The notes under the pieces were generated by a model. The model saw nothing but the letters and a program-made list of their open reading frames with translations. It ran no database searches and was not told where the DNA came from. 64,000 nucleotides of DNA from Salegentibacter mishustinae (GTDB lineage Bacteria; Bacteroidota; Bacteroidia; Flavobacteriales; Flavobacteriaceae), in the NCBI RefSeq assembly GCF_002900095.1, contig NZ_LLKN01000002.1:186001-250000 (forward strand). The letters run 5' to 3'. This document shows, one piece after another, positions 54,298 through 63,017 of this stretch (the stretch's first letter is position 1; each line of letters starts with the position of its first letter). Made by a program: the position numbers and the translations under genes.

Positions 54298-54558
54298 CTA
54301 TGCTTCAAACGGTTCTATAGAAACGTAAGATTTATTGTTCTTTGTTTTAGAGAATTTCACAAGACCGTCAACTTTAGCGTGTAAAGTATGATCTTTTCCT
54401 GCATACACATTCTCACCTGGATTGTGCGCAGTTCCTCTTTGTCTAACAATGATGTTTCCTGCTACGGCAGCTTGACCGCCAAAGATCTTCACACCTAAGC
54501 GTTTCGATTCTGACTCTCTACCGTTCTTGGAACTACCGACTCCTTTTTTGTGTGCCAT
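54298..54558 (-). CDS. rpmA: 50S ribosomal protein L27
   Basis: An 86-residue large-subunit protein near the peptidyl-transferase centre. The family signature [40 protein letters not shown] is complete, without the N-terminal extension seen in Firmicutes. It is encoded 28 bases after rplU. Confidence 0.98.
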   Translation of the reverse strand: MAHKKGVGSSKNGRESESKRLGVKIFGGQAAVAGNIIVRQRGTAHNPGENVYAGKDHTLHAKVDGLVKFSKTKNNKSYVSIEPFEA

Positions 54559-54586
54559 TTTACTTTAGTTTTAAGTAGATTAATAT

Positions 54587-55078
54587 TTAACTTAAAGCTT
54601 CAATTAATTCAGCTTTCTTCATAGAAGAATAGCCTTCAAGACCTTTCTCCTTAGCCATCTCTTTCAATTCAGCTACGGTGTACTGATTTAAATCTTCCGA
54701 TTTTTTATCAGATTTGGTTTCTTTAGGTGCTTCCTCTTTTTTAGCTGAAGCAGCTTTCTTTCCACCTTTTACATCGATGCTTTCAATTACGATCTCGGTT
54801 AAAGCCTGACGGTGACCGTTTTTCTTCTTGTAACCTTTACGTCTTTTCTTTTTGAAAACGATTACTTTGTCTCCTTTAAGGTGACGGGTGATTTTTGCTC
54901 CTACAAGAGCACCATCTATAGCCGGGGCGCCTAGGTTTATGTTGTCTCCGTCTCCGGTAAGAAGAACTTTGTCAAAAGAAACGCTGTCTCCTTCTTCTCC
55001 GCTTAGACGGTTAACAAACACCTTCTGGTCTTTTGCAACTTTAAATTGCTGCCCTGCTATCTCTACAATTGCATACAT
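54587..55078 (-). CDS. rplU: 50S ribosomal protein L21 with C-terminal SAP-like extension
   Basis: Residues 1-~103 are L21 (MYAIVEIAGQQFKVAKDQKV, VIVFKKKRRKGYKKKNGHRQ, LTEIVIESI). A Lys/Glu-rich linker (~105-130) leads to a helix-extension-helix-like tail (YTVAELKEMAKEKGLEGYSS, KKAELIEAL) similar to SAP or Rho N-terminal motifs that touch nucleic acids. The usual L21 has about 103 residues, so the tail adds about 60. A consensus promoter is upstream. Confidence 0.96.
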   Translation of the reverse strand: MYAIVEIAGQQFKVAKDQKVFVNRLSGEEGDSVSFDKVLLTGDGDNINLGAPAIDGALVGAKITRHLKGDKVIVFKKKRRKGYKKKNGHRQALTEIVIESIDVKGGKKAASAKKEEAPKETKSDKKSEDLNQYTVAELKEMAKEKGLEGYSSMKKAELIEALS

Positions 55079-55136
55079 AGTGTTGTGATTAATTAATTTA
55101 TGCTAAAAATTACGCTTACTTTTTCGCAAGCGGGTG

Positions 55137-55166
55137 CAAATATACTTCTAATTAATTAATTCACAA
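55137..55166 (-). promoter_or_regulatory. Consensus promoter of rplU-rpmA
   Basis: On the minus strand TTG (55166-55164), 19 bases, then TATATTTG (55144-55137), a perfect match to the Bacteroidota consensus, giving a leader of about 50 bases. Confidence 0.78.
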
Positions 55167-55179
55167 AGCCTAAAAAGAT

Positions 55180-55644
55180 TTAATAGGTGTGTTGCTGCCC
55201 TTCCTTAGTATTCCACGAATCTTTAAACAGTTGCATATAGGCTAAAGTAAGCACCAGACTGGTGGCAAAACCCATTACAGCTACCACAAAAAGCACAATA
55301 CCTATCTCTGTACCATAATCTGTGCGCCACATATTTATAAGATTACCCAGGAAATCTGGGTTTAGTTCTGTAGCATAAAAAGCAAAGAATATAGTAAAAA
55401 CTATAGTCGCGTTAAACCCCGTAAGCAGGCTCGCCATAAAACCTTTCTGATATTTAAACTTTGCTCCCTTAGAATTTCGGTAAGCTTTTAAAGCTAACCA
55501 CATTCCTGCTGCCATGATCACCCCGTTAAATAAACTAAACAACGGGTAGATATGTACATTAAAAAGAGATAATATTAAAAAATAAGCAATTAGCCCTACT
55601 GCGATTAAAAGTCCATATTTAATTGGAACACTAAAATTCTTCAT
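55180..55644 (-). CDS. DUF4199 membrane protein
   Basis: A 154-residue protein with four membrane helices (GLLIAVGLIAYFLILSLF, LFSLFNGVIMAAGMWLAL, LTGFNATIVFTIFFAFYA, GIVLFVVAVMGFATSLVLTL), matching DUF4199 of Bacteroidota. Function unknown. It stands alone, divergent from the M16 peptidase pair. Confidence 0.88.
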   Translation of the reverse strand: MKNFSVPIKYGLLIAVGLIAYFLILSLFNVHIYPLFSLFNGVIMAAGMWLALKAYRNSKGAKFKYQKGFMASLLTGFNATIVFTIFFAFYATELNPDFLGNLINMWRTDYGTEIGIVLFVVAVMGFATSLVLTLAYMQLFKDSWNTKEGQQHTY

Positions 55645-55829
55645 AGCTGTGGTTGGTGTTTTTATTTAGTAAATTTCTAAAAAATGTGTCGGTTTTTAGC
55701 TTAATAGCTTGTTAATTTTGACACTTTTCGCACAATCACAATAATTTCTTCATTTTCCTGAAGCTATCTTGTAACAAAATACGACTTTCAATTACTAATC
55801 CCATGCATTAATGAAAAATCTATTTAAAA

Positions 55830-57161
55830 ATGATTAAAAACTTAAAGATGGCTGCCCTTGCATTAGTTTGCAGCGCAGCAGGAATTGCCCAGGAGGTAGA
55901 ATTTACCGAATACAACCTGGACAACGGATTACACGTTATTTTACACCAGGACAACACAGCCCCAGTAGCTACCGTTGGAGTGATGTACCACGTAGGTGCT
56001 AAAGATGAACAGGAAGGCCGATCTGGCTTTGCGCATTTTTTTGAACACCTTTTGTTTGAAGGTACCGAGAATATTGAGCGCGGAAAATGGTTCGATATCG
56101 TTGCCGCTAATGGTGGCAGCAATAATGCCAACACCACACAAGATCGCACCTATTATTACGAGACTTTCCCTTCTAACAACCTTGAACTAGGTTTATGGAT
56201 GGAGTCTGAAAGAATGCTTCACCCGGTTATCAACGAGGTAGGTGTAGAAACTCAAAACGAGGTTGTAAAGGAAGAAAAGCGCTCTCGTATTGATAACGCT
56301 CCTTATGGAAAGATTATTTATTCTACCGGTATCAACAAATATGTTTTTGATAAGCATCCTTACAAAAACTCAGTTATTGGTACTATGGAAGACCTTGATG
56401 CGGCAGAGCTGGACGAGTTTAAAGCTTTCTTCGATAAATATTATGGACCAAACAACGCTACTTTAGTAGTTGCCGGTGATATAGAAATTGATGAAACTAA
56501 AGAAATGATCGAGAAGTATTTTGCTGAAATTCCTGAAGGAAATGAAGTAGAAAGAGTTTCTATTGAAGAAGAACCAATTACTGAAACTATTACAGCTACA
56601 GAGTACGACAGTAATATTCAAATTCCTGCAAAGTTATTTGTTTACCGCACGCCTTCTATGGTAGAAAAAGATGCTTATATCCTTGATATGATCTCTTCTA
56701 TTCTTACTGACGGAAGAAGCTCCAGAATGTACAAGAAAATGGTAGACGAAGAAAAAACCGCGCTTCAGGTATTAGCTTTCCCAAGATCTCAGGAAGATTA
56801 CGGAACCTACGTTATGGGTGCTCTTGCTTTAGGAGAAACTCCACTTGATACATTAGCGGCTTCAATGGATGAAGAGATTGATAAACTTCAAAACGAGTTG
56901 ATTTCAGAAAAAGAATATCAAAAACTTCAGAATAAATTTGAGAACCGTTTTGTGAATTCTAACAGCAGCATACAAGGTATCGCTTCTTCTTTGGCAACTT
57001 ACAATGTTCTTTATGGAGATACAGATTTAATTAACGAAGAGATTGAAATCTATAGAAACATCACCAGAGAGGATATTAAAAGAGTTGCTAACGAATATCT
57101 TAACGAAAATCAACGTTTAGAATTAGATTACCTTCCAGAAAGCGAAAAGGAAAAGGAATAA
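55830..57161 (+). CDS. M16 family zinc peptidase, catalytic subunit
   Basis: A 443-residue exported peptidase: signal peptide (MAALALVCSAAGIAQ) and the inverted zinc site HFFEHLLFEG (HxxEH) near residue 67, with the distal Glu in NEVVKEEKRSR. Such enzymes degrade small peptides as a clam-like pair with an inactive partner. The partner gene follows 17 bases downstream, and the two are certainly co-transcribed. Confidence 0.95.
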   Translation: MIKNLKMAALALVCSAAGIAQEVEFTEYNLDNGLHVILHQDNTAPVATVGVMYHVGAKDEQEGRSGFAHFFEHLLFEGTENIERGKWFDIVAANGGSNNANTTQDRTYYYETFPSNNLELGLWMESERMLHPVINEVGVETQNEVVKEEKRSRIDNAPYGKIIYSTGINKYVFDKHPYKNSVIGTMEDLDAAELDEFKAFFDKYYGPNNATLVVAGDIEIDETKEMIEKYFAEIPEGNEVERVSIEEEPITETITATEYDSNIQIPAKLFVYRTPSMVEKDAYILDMISSILTDGRSSRMYKKMVDEEKTALQVLAFPRSQEDYGTYVMGALALGETPLDTLAASMDEEIDKLQNELISEKEYQKLQNKFENRFVNSNSSIQGIASSLATYNVLYGDTDLINEEIEIYRNITREDIKRVANEYLNENQRLELDYLPESEKEKE

Positions 57162-57178
57162 CATAAAATATATACAGA

Positions 57179-59239
57179 ATGAAATTTAATATAATCACAT
57201 TATTTATAGCTTGCTTTTTGACCACAGCGGCAATTGCGCAGGTAGACCGTTCTAAACAACCGGAACCGGGTCCGGCACCAAAGATCAATCTTGGCCAGCC
57301 AGATGAATTTACTTTAAATAACGGCTTAAAAGTTCTAGTGGTAGAGAACCATAAACTACCAAGAGTTTCTGCTTCTTTAATCATAGACAACAAACCTCAC
57401 GCTGAAGAAAAACCTGCTACGGCTGCTTTGGTTTCTTCCCTACTAGGTACAGGAACCGAAAACATGTCTAAGGATGATTTTAACGAAGAGATAGACTTTT
57501 TGGGAGCAAATGTTAATTTTGGATCTGAAAGCGTTTACGCTAGTTCCCTTTCGAAGTTCTTCCCTAGAGTTATGGAACTTATGGCTGAAGGAGCTTTAAA
57601 ACCAAAATTCACCCAGGAAGAGTTTGAAGCTGAAAAGAACAAGCAAATTGAAGGATTAAAATCTATTGATAAAGACGTAGGTTCTATCGCCAGCCGTGTA
57701 AGTGCTGCTTTAGCTTATGGAGCTAACCATCCCTATGGAGAATTTGCTACGGTAGAAAATACTGAAAAAGTTTCTTTAGAAGATGTAAAAGCTTTTTACA
57801 ACAATTATTTCAAACCTGCCAATGCATATCTTGTTGTAGTTGGAGACGTTAAGACTTCTGAAGTAAAAAAACTAGCTGAGAAGAACTTTGGAAGCTGGGA
57901 AGCCGGTGCTCCAAAAGAGCAAGACTTACCTCAAGTAGCTAACGTGAATGAAACACAAATCAACTTAGTTGATATGCCAAACGCGGTACAAAGTGAGTTA
58001 AGACTTCAAAATACCATAGATTTAAAAATGGCAGATGAGGATTACTTCCCGGTATTGGTAGCAAACCAAATTCTTGGTGGTAGTTTTGGAAGTTATTTAA
58101 ACATGAACCTTCGTGAAGACAAAGGTTATACTTACGGAGCCAGAACAAGCACGGGAGCAGACAAGTATGCTTCAAGATTTGTTGCACAGGCAAGCGTTAG
58201 AAACGCAGTAACCGATAGCGCAATTGTAGAATCTTTAAAAGAGATTAGAAGAATTAAAACCGAGCCTGTAGATGCTGAAATGTTGCAAAACGCTAAAAGC
58301 AAATTCGCCGGTGATTTCGTATTAAGGCTAGAACAACCTTCTACCATCGCTAATTATGCGCTTAATATTAAAACGAACGATCTTAGCGATGATTTCTATG
58401 AAATTTTTCTAGAGAAAATAAATGCAGTTACTGCAGATGATATTCAACGTGTAGCTAACAAATATTATCAAACCGATAATATGAGAATTGTAGTTGCAGG
58501 TAAAGCTTCAGAAATTGCTGAAAACCTTGAAAAAGTTGAATTTAACGGAAAAACTATCCCGGTTAAATATTACAACAAACTTGGTGAGGAAGTTGAAAAA
58601 CCACAAGCTAAAGAAGTTGACGCTTCAGTAACCGTAGAAAAAGTTTACGAAAATTATATCGCAGCTATTGGTGGACGTGATGCTGTTGAAGAAATAGAAA
58701 GTGTAGTTATGAAAGCCGAAGCTAGTGTACAGGGAATGGCTTTAAACCTTACTATGAAAAGAACTATGGATGGTAAGCTAAACCTGGAAGTTGCTGTTGG
58801 TGGTAACGTAATGAGCAAACAGATTTTTGATGGTGAGACTGGCTTTGTAATGGCGCAAGGTCAAAAAATCCCTTACAACGAAGACCAAATTAAAACAGCT
58901 AAAATAGATGCTAATCCATTCCCGGAACTACAGGTTGGAGACGCAACTTTAGAAGGAATTGAAACTGTTGAAGGTACAGATGCTTATGTTGTTGCACTTA
59001 ACGATAACTACAAAACTTACTACAACGTAGACAGTGGTTTAAAAATGCAAACTGTACAAACTGTATCTCAGGCTGGGCAAACAATGTCTATCCCTAAAGG
59101 ATTCAGCGATTACCAGGAAGTAGAAGGAGTGAAATTTCCTTTTAAAATGACTCAGGCTGCAGGCCCACAAACTTTTGAATTTGATGTTACTGAAATCCTT
59201 GTTAACGAAGGAGTTTCAGCTGAAGATTTTGAAGAATAG
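57179..59239 (+). CDS. M16 family peptidase-like partner, zinc site missing
   Basis: A 686-residue exported protein with a signal peptide (IITLFIACFLTTAAIAQ), a two-half M16 fold (residues ~35-470) and an extra C-terminal domain (~485-686, ENYIAAIGGRDAVEEIESVV, LNLTMKRTMDGKLNLEVAVG) like lipoprotein-carrier-type beta domains. At the place of HxxEH it reads KPATAALVSSLLGTG, so it cannot bind zinc and must assist the preceding active subunit. Confidence 0.93.
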   Translation: MKFNIITLFIACFLTTAAIAQVDRSKQPEPGPAPKINLGQPDEFTLNNGLKVLVVENHKLPRVSASLIIDNKPHAEEKPATAALVSSLLGTGTENMSKDDFNEEIDFLGANVNFGSESVYASSLSKFFPRVMELMAEGALKPKFTQEEFEAEKNKQIEGLKSIDKDVGSIASRVSAALAYGANHPYGEFATVENTEKVSLEDVKAFYNNYFKPANAYLVVVGDVKTSEVKKLAEKNFGSWEAGAPKEQDLPQVANVNETQINLVDMPNAVQSELRLQNTIDLKMADEDYFPVLVANQILGGSFGSYLNMNLREDKGYTYGARTSTGADKYASRFVAQASVRNAVTDSAIVESLKEIRRIKTEPVDAEMLQNAKSKFAGDFVLRLEQPSTIANYALNIKTNDLSDDFYEIFLEKINAVTADDIQRVANKYYQTDNMRIVVAGKASEIAENLEKVEFNGKTIPVKYYNKLGEEVEKPQAKEVDASVTVEKVYENYIAAIGGRDAVEEIESVVMKAEASVQGMALNLTMKRTMDGKLNLEVAVGGNVMSKQIFDGETGFVMAQGQKIPYNEDQIKTAKIDANPFPELQVGDATLEGIETVEGTDAYVVALNDNYKTYYNVDSGLKMQTVQTVSQAGQTMSIPKGFSDYQEVEGVKFPFKMTQAAGPQTFEFDVTEILVNEGVSAEDFEE

Positions 59240-59260
59240 TGATTTTTTGTTAATGTTAGA

Positions 59261-59290
59261 GAGAACCGGCCAGCAATGGTCGGTTCTTTT
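59261..59290 (+). terminator. Terminator of the M16 peptidase pair
   Basis: Stem agaaccggcca / tggtcggttct with one offset; followed by TTTTATTTTA on the plus strand, 24 bases past the stop. Confidence 0.8.
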
Positions 59291-59362
59291 ATTTTAAACC
59301 TAAATCCAAACAGCTTAAATAAAGATATAACCATCAGGTTTCACCAATACTAGAGGCTTAAA

Positions 59363-60268
59363 TTATGTAGCCTGTTTTCTAAACTTAGAAAACACTTTTT
59401 TAGATCGGTTTACAATAAACACCCCTAGTAAGATTACAAAAGCTGAAATTAACTGCCAGGCACTAAAAACCTCACCATCTAAAATTCCCCAACCTAAAGC
59501 GACTACCGGAATAGTATAGGTTACAGAAGTAGTAAAAACCGGGTCTGAGATCTGCACCAGTTTATTAAAAATTATCATGGCCACTCCGGTTCCAATCACC
59601 CCTAAAATAGCAACATAGCCTATAGATTGTTGCAGTGCGATATTAGAAAGATCGCGTTCAAAGAATCCCGAAAAATATAAAATCACCAAAGTAGGCAATA
59701 GCAAAACAGTGAAACTTCCCGCTGCAATTGCTAGCGGACTAATATCACTCATATGGGTTTTAAGGATATTTACATTCATCGCATAACAAGAAGCAGCGAT
59801 AATTATTAAAAGTGAATAAAGATAATTCTGATCTGGATTAATACTGGCACCACTTAAAATTAAACCGGCCGTACCTAAAAGACCAATTACGACTCCCAAT
59901 ATTTTATTCTGATTAAATACCGCCTTAAAAAATAAGGCTCCAAAAATAAGCGTCATTAAAGGCGTAGCAGCATTTAAAATAGAAGCAATAGCGCTGTCAA
60001 TTTCGGTTTCCGCAAAAGAGAAAAGATAAACCGGAAAGAAGTTCCCCAGCAACCCCGATATCACCATCCATTTCCATTGCCTCTTCTTGATCTTCAAGAT
60101 AGATCTAAACCCAATAAGAATAAGAAAAACAGCGGCAAAAATTATTCGGAATGACCCGACTTCTATGGCCGACAAACCTACCAGGCCCTTTTTAATAAGA
60201 ATAAAGGAACTTCCCCAAACAATAGAAAGAATAACCAGGTAAACCCACTTTAATTTTTCCAAAGGCAT
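59363..60268 (-). CDS. EamA/DMT-family transporter
   Basis: A 301-residue inner-membrane exporter with ten predicted helices in two EamA repeats (WGSSFILIKKGLVGLSAIEV and LYSLLIIIAASCYAMNVNIL start the two halves). DMT proteins carry amino acids, drugs or other small molecules; the substrate is unknown. The gene is alone in its transcript; the 246-base gap upstream contains only a diverged short palindrome. Confidence 0.92.
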   Translation of the reverse strand: MPLEKLKWVYLVILSIVWGSSFILIKKGLVGLSAIEVGSFRIIFAAVFLILIGFRSILKIKKRQWKWMVISGLLGNFFPVYLFSFAETEIDSAIASILNAATPLMTLIFGALFFKAVFNQNKILGVVIGLLGTAGLILSGASINPDQNYLYSLLIIIAASCYAMNVNILKTHMSDISPLAIAAGSFTVLLLPTLVILYFSGFFERDLSNIALQQSIGYVAILGVIGTGVAMIIFNKLVQISDPVFTTSVTYTIPVVALGWGILDGEVFSAWQLISAFVILLGVFIVNRSKKVFSKFRKQAT

Positions 60269-60421
60269 ATTTCTCGATTTTTAAGCTGCAAAAGTCGGTA
60301 TTCCTTTAGAGCTGAAAAGAAAAGAAGCACTTAATTTTTAAATGATTTTGATTGAAGATCCTTCAAGACTTTTTTTCTTTATAATCTTAGTCTAATAGGC
60401 CAGGTAAAGCATCCTTAACAC

Positions 60422-60445
60422 CATACTGAGCTCGTTTCAGCTTCT
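60422..60445. repeat. Diverged copy of the short palindrome
   Basis: catactgagctcgtttcagc, then ttct, matches the element at 53790-53813 at 19 of 24 bases, with its stem partly decayed. Confidence 0.4.
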
Positions 60446-60515
60446 AACCTAGAATTATTCCAATCTCCGAAGAAATTCCGGTAGAGACCTTTAAAAAAGC
60501 TATAAGTATTATTAT

Positions 60516-61079
60516 TTAATCTTTCCAGCGGAAGGTTTCAATCATATGCTTCATATCTTTTTTCAGATAATCGGCTGCAGGAATAATCGAATCGTAGTTG
60601 GGTTTGGTTCTAAAGTAAGCTGAAGCCGTCACAAAGTGATTCACACTATCGGTTAAGTAAAACTGTGCCTGGGAAGCCGCATCACCAGAAACCTCATAAA
60701 ACATCCCATAAACATCCTGAACCTCATTTGTATAAACATCACCTTCAATAGCATCGGCTTTTATAGTATGTTGCAAAGGGAGTTTTTGCGCATCTGCTAA
60801 TAAAGAATCCAGGTTATTATTAATTGGCTGATACGTTACAAATATGGTTCCGTTAAGTTCATTGTATTCCAGGTCTATCCAACAAGGAATATTATTTAGG
60901 GAAGCTTTAATTTCAGACAGGGTATTGATTTCAAAATTATATGGGCAATTAAGATTTGTAGGCTCGTATTTAGCTTCAGGATAATTGAGAGATAAAAAGG
61001 CGCGCGGCTTTGGTGTTGCCGCATCTTCCCCGCAACCCATAAGCATCAACAATACTAAGACAAATGCATATTTCCTCAT
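60516..61079 (-). CDS. gldD: Gliding motility lipoprotein GldD
   Basis: GldD is a lipoprotein required for gliding and type IX secretion in flavobacteria. From ATG at 61079 it has 187 residues: signal sequence MRKYAFVLVLLMLMGC with lipobox, then the family text PKPRAFLSLNYPEAKYEP, NCPYNFEIN, CWIDLEYNELNGTIFVTYQP and a C-terminal ASAYFRTKPNYDSIIPAAD. A start at 61103 would overlap gldE and delay the signal peptide. It is downstream of gldE, as in Flavobacterium johnsoniae. Confidence 0.96.
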   Translation of the reverse strand: MRKYAFVLVLLMLMGCGEDAATPKPRAFLSLNYPEAKYEPTNLNCPYNFEINTLSEIKASLNNIPCWIDLEYNELNGTIFVTYQPINNNLDSLLADAQKLPLQHTIKADAIEGDVYTNEVQDVYGMFYEVSGDAASQAQFYLTDSVNHFVTASAYFRTKPNYDSIIPAADYLKKDMKHMIETFRWKD

Positions 61080-61092
61080 AACAAAAAACCTT

Positions 61093-62421
61093 CTACACTT
61101 CAACCGGAGAGATATTTAGTTTTATCTGTTTAAGACGTTTATTATCCAAAACCTCTACCGTAAAACTATAATTCAAGAAATAGATCACATCGTTTCTCCT
61201 GGGAAATCCTCCTGAAATTTCTAAAAGAAATCCAGCAAGAGTATCAGCTTCCCCCTTTCTTTCTTCAAAGGCTTGAGGATCTTCAATTTTCACTATTTTA
61301 TAAAAATCTTTTAACGGAGTTTTCCCTTCAAAAACATAAGTATTTTCATCTAATTTGGAGTACACCAAATCTTCATCGTCGAACTCATCGCTAATATCTC
61401 CTACAATTTCTTCAATAATATCTTCCAAAGAGATCAATCCGCTGGTACCGCCATATTCGTCTACCACAATTGCCAGGTGATTCTTTTTAGTCTTAAAATC
61501 ATTCAATAAATCGTCCAGCTTTTTATTTTCGGGAACAAAATAAGGCTCCCTAAGCAAGCTCGTCCAGTCAAAATCTTTTTCGTCAAGAAATGGCAGCAAA
61601 TCTTTAACGTATAAAATACCAATTACATTGTCTATATTTTCCCGATAAACCGGGATCCTGGAGTAACCTCTATCTATAATTTCAGGAATAATTTCTTTGT
61701 ACGTCTGGCTTTCATTTAAAGCAAAAATATCCATCCTGGGGCGCATTACCTGTTTGGTATCGGTATTCCCAAAAGAAACAATGCCCTGCAATATCTTTTG
61801 CTCTTCCTGGGTGGTATCTTCCTCACTGGTAAGCTCTAAAGCCTGCGACAAATGATCTATACTTATAAATGACCGCTGCTTCCCAAGACGATTGTGCATA
61901 AATATAGTTACCGCACGCATTGGGCCACTTAACGGAGTAAAAATAGTATCGAGAAAATTTAAGGGGCGCGCCATAAAATTGGAAAATAGCACATTGTTTC
62001 TACTGGCGTAAACTTTCGGTAAAATTTCACCAAAAAGTAGAATTATAAATGTCACTATACCAACTTCAATAAGAAATTTAAAGTTGATGCCGTAGAATAC
62101 CGTATTCATTCCGCCAAAAAGTTCATCGGCGAGATTATCAAATAGTAGCACTATGGCTATATTGATAAAATTATTGGCCACAAGAATGGTAGCCAGCAAC
62201 TTTTTAGGTTTATCTAAGAGATCTACCACAATTTGTTGCGCCTTGCTACGCTTCCCGTCTTCAGCAATTACATCGGCGGGTGTTAACGAAAAGAATGCTA
62301 CTTCAGCCCCAGAAATTAAGGCTGAACAAAGTAAAAGCAGCAATAAAACTAAATAGCTAAATAGCTGCGTAAAATCAAAAGCGGCCCAAAACAAAAATAA
62401 ACTGGGAGGTTCTGAATCCAA
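61093..62421 (-). CDS. gldE: Gliding motility-associated protein GldE (CNNM/CBS family)
   Basis: A 442-residue inner-membrane protein: DUF21/CNNM domain with four helices (residues ~15-190, LLLLLLCSALISGAEVAFFSL), two CBS domains (~205-330, MRPRMDIFALNESQTYKEII; DEYGGTSGLISLEDIIEEIVG) and a C-terminal CorC/HlyC domain. In gliding bacteria it stabilises or supports GldD function. The start is TTG at 62421; no ATG precedes the membrane region. It lies between ssb and gldD. Confidence 0.95.
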   Translation of the reverse strand: MDSEPPSLFLFWAAFDFTQLFSYLVLLLLLLCSALISGAEVAFFSLTPADVIAEDGKRSKAQQIVVDLLDKPKKLLATILVANNFINIAIVLLFDNLADELFGGMNTVFYGINFKFLIEVGIVTFIILLFGEILPKVYASRNNVLFSNFMARPLNFLDTIFTPLSGPMRAVTIFMHNRLGKQRSFISIDHLSQALELTSEEDTTQEEQKILQGIVSFGNTDTKQVMRPRMDIFALNESQTYKEIIPEIIDRGYSRIPVYRENIDNVIGILYVKDLLPFLDEKDFDWTSLLREPYFVPENKKLDDLLNDFKTKKNHLAIVVDEYGGTSGLISLEDIIEEIVGDISDEFDDEDLVYSKLDENTYVFEGKTPLKDFYKIVKIEDPQAFEERKGEADTLAGFLLEISGGFPRRNDVIYFLNYSFTVEVLDNKRLKQIKLNISPVEV

Positions 62422-62442
62422 ATGATGGAGTTTTAATTAAAC

Positions 62443-62913
62443 TTAGAAAGGCAAATCGTCTTCCTCTTCTTCTTTTGCCATAGATTGATTGGCAAAATTA
62501 TCATTTTTAGGCGTGTTTTGTTGACTTTGAGCAGGGGAATTTTGCTGCTGCATATTTCCACCACCTTCATTCTCTCCTTTTGGAGTTAAAAAGGTAAACT
62601 CTGTACACTGTATTTCGGTGGTGTAACGATCATTTCCCTGGTCGTCCTGCCATTTTCGGGTTTTAATTCTACCCTCAATATAAACCTTATCACCTTTTTT
62701 AAGGTATTTCTCGCAAACCTCAGCAGCTTTATTACGCACCACTATATTATGCCACTCGGTATTGGTAACGCGCTCGTTGGTTGTACGGTTAGTATAAGTT
62801 TCGTTGGTAGCCAGCGGAAAACGCCCAATTGCGCCACCGCCTTCAAAATAATGCATTTTCACGTCGTCTCCCGTATGCCCAATCAGCATTACTTTGTTTA
62901 ATGTACCTGTCAT
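62443..62913 (-). CDS. ssb: Single-stranded DNA-binding protein
   Basis: A 156-residue SSB with the OB fold (residues ~1-110, NKVMLIGHTGDDVKMHYF, TEWHNIVVRNKAAEVCEKYL, IEGRIKTRKWQDDQGNDRY), a Gln/Asn-rich linker and the acidic tip EEEEDDLPF that recruits repair and replication proteins. It is part of the mutY-ssb-gldE-gldD string found in flavobacteria. Confidence 0.98.
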   Translation of the reverse strand: MTGTLNKVMLIGHTGDDVKMHYFEGGGAIGRFPLATNETYTNRTTNERVTNTEWHNIVVRNKAAEVCEKYLKKGDKVYIEGRIKTRKWQDDQGNDRYTTEIQCTEFTFLTPKGENEGGGNMQQQNSPAQSQQNTPKNDNFANQSMAKEEEEDDLPF

Positions 62914-63017
62914 CTTAATTAAATTATTTTTAGCCTAAAATGGCTGTTTATTTACACCCTAAAATACTGAAAAATTTATTGCTAAGTAAAGCTAAATTCC
63001 ATAAAACTTTAAACAAA

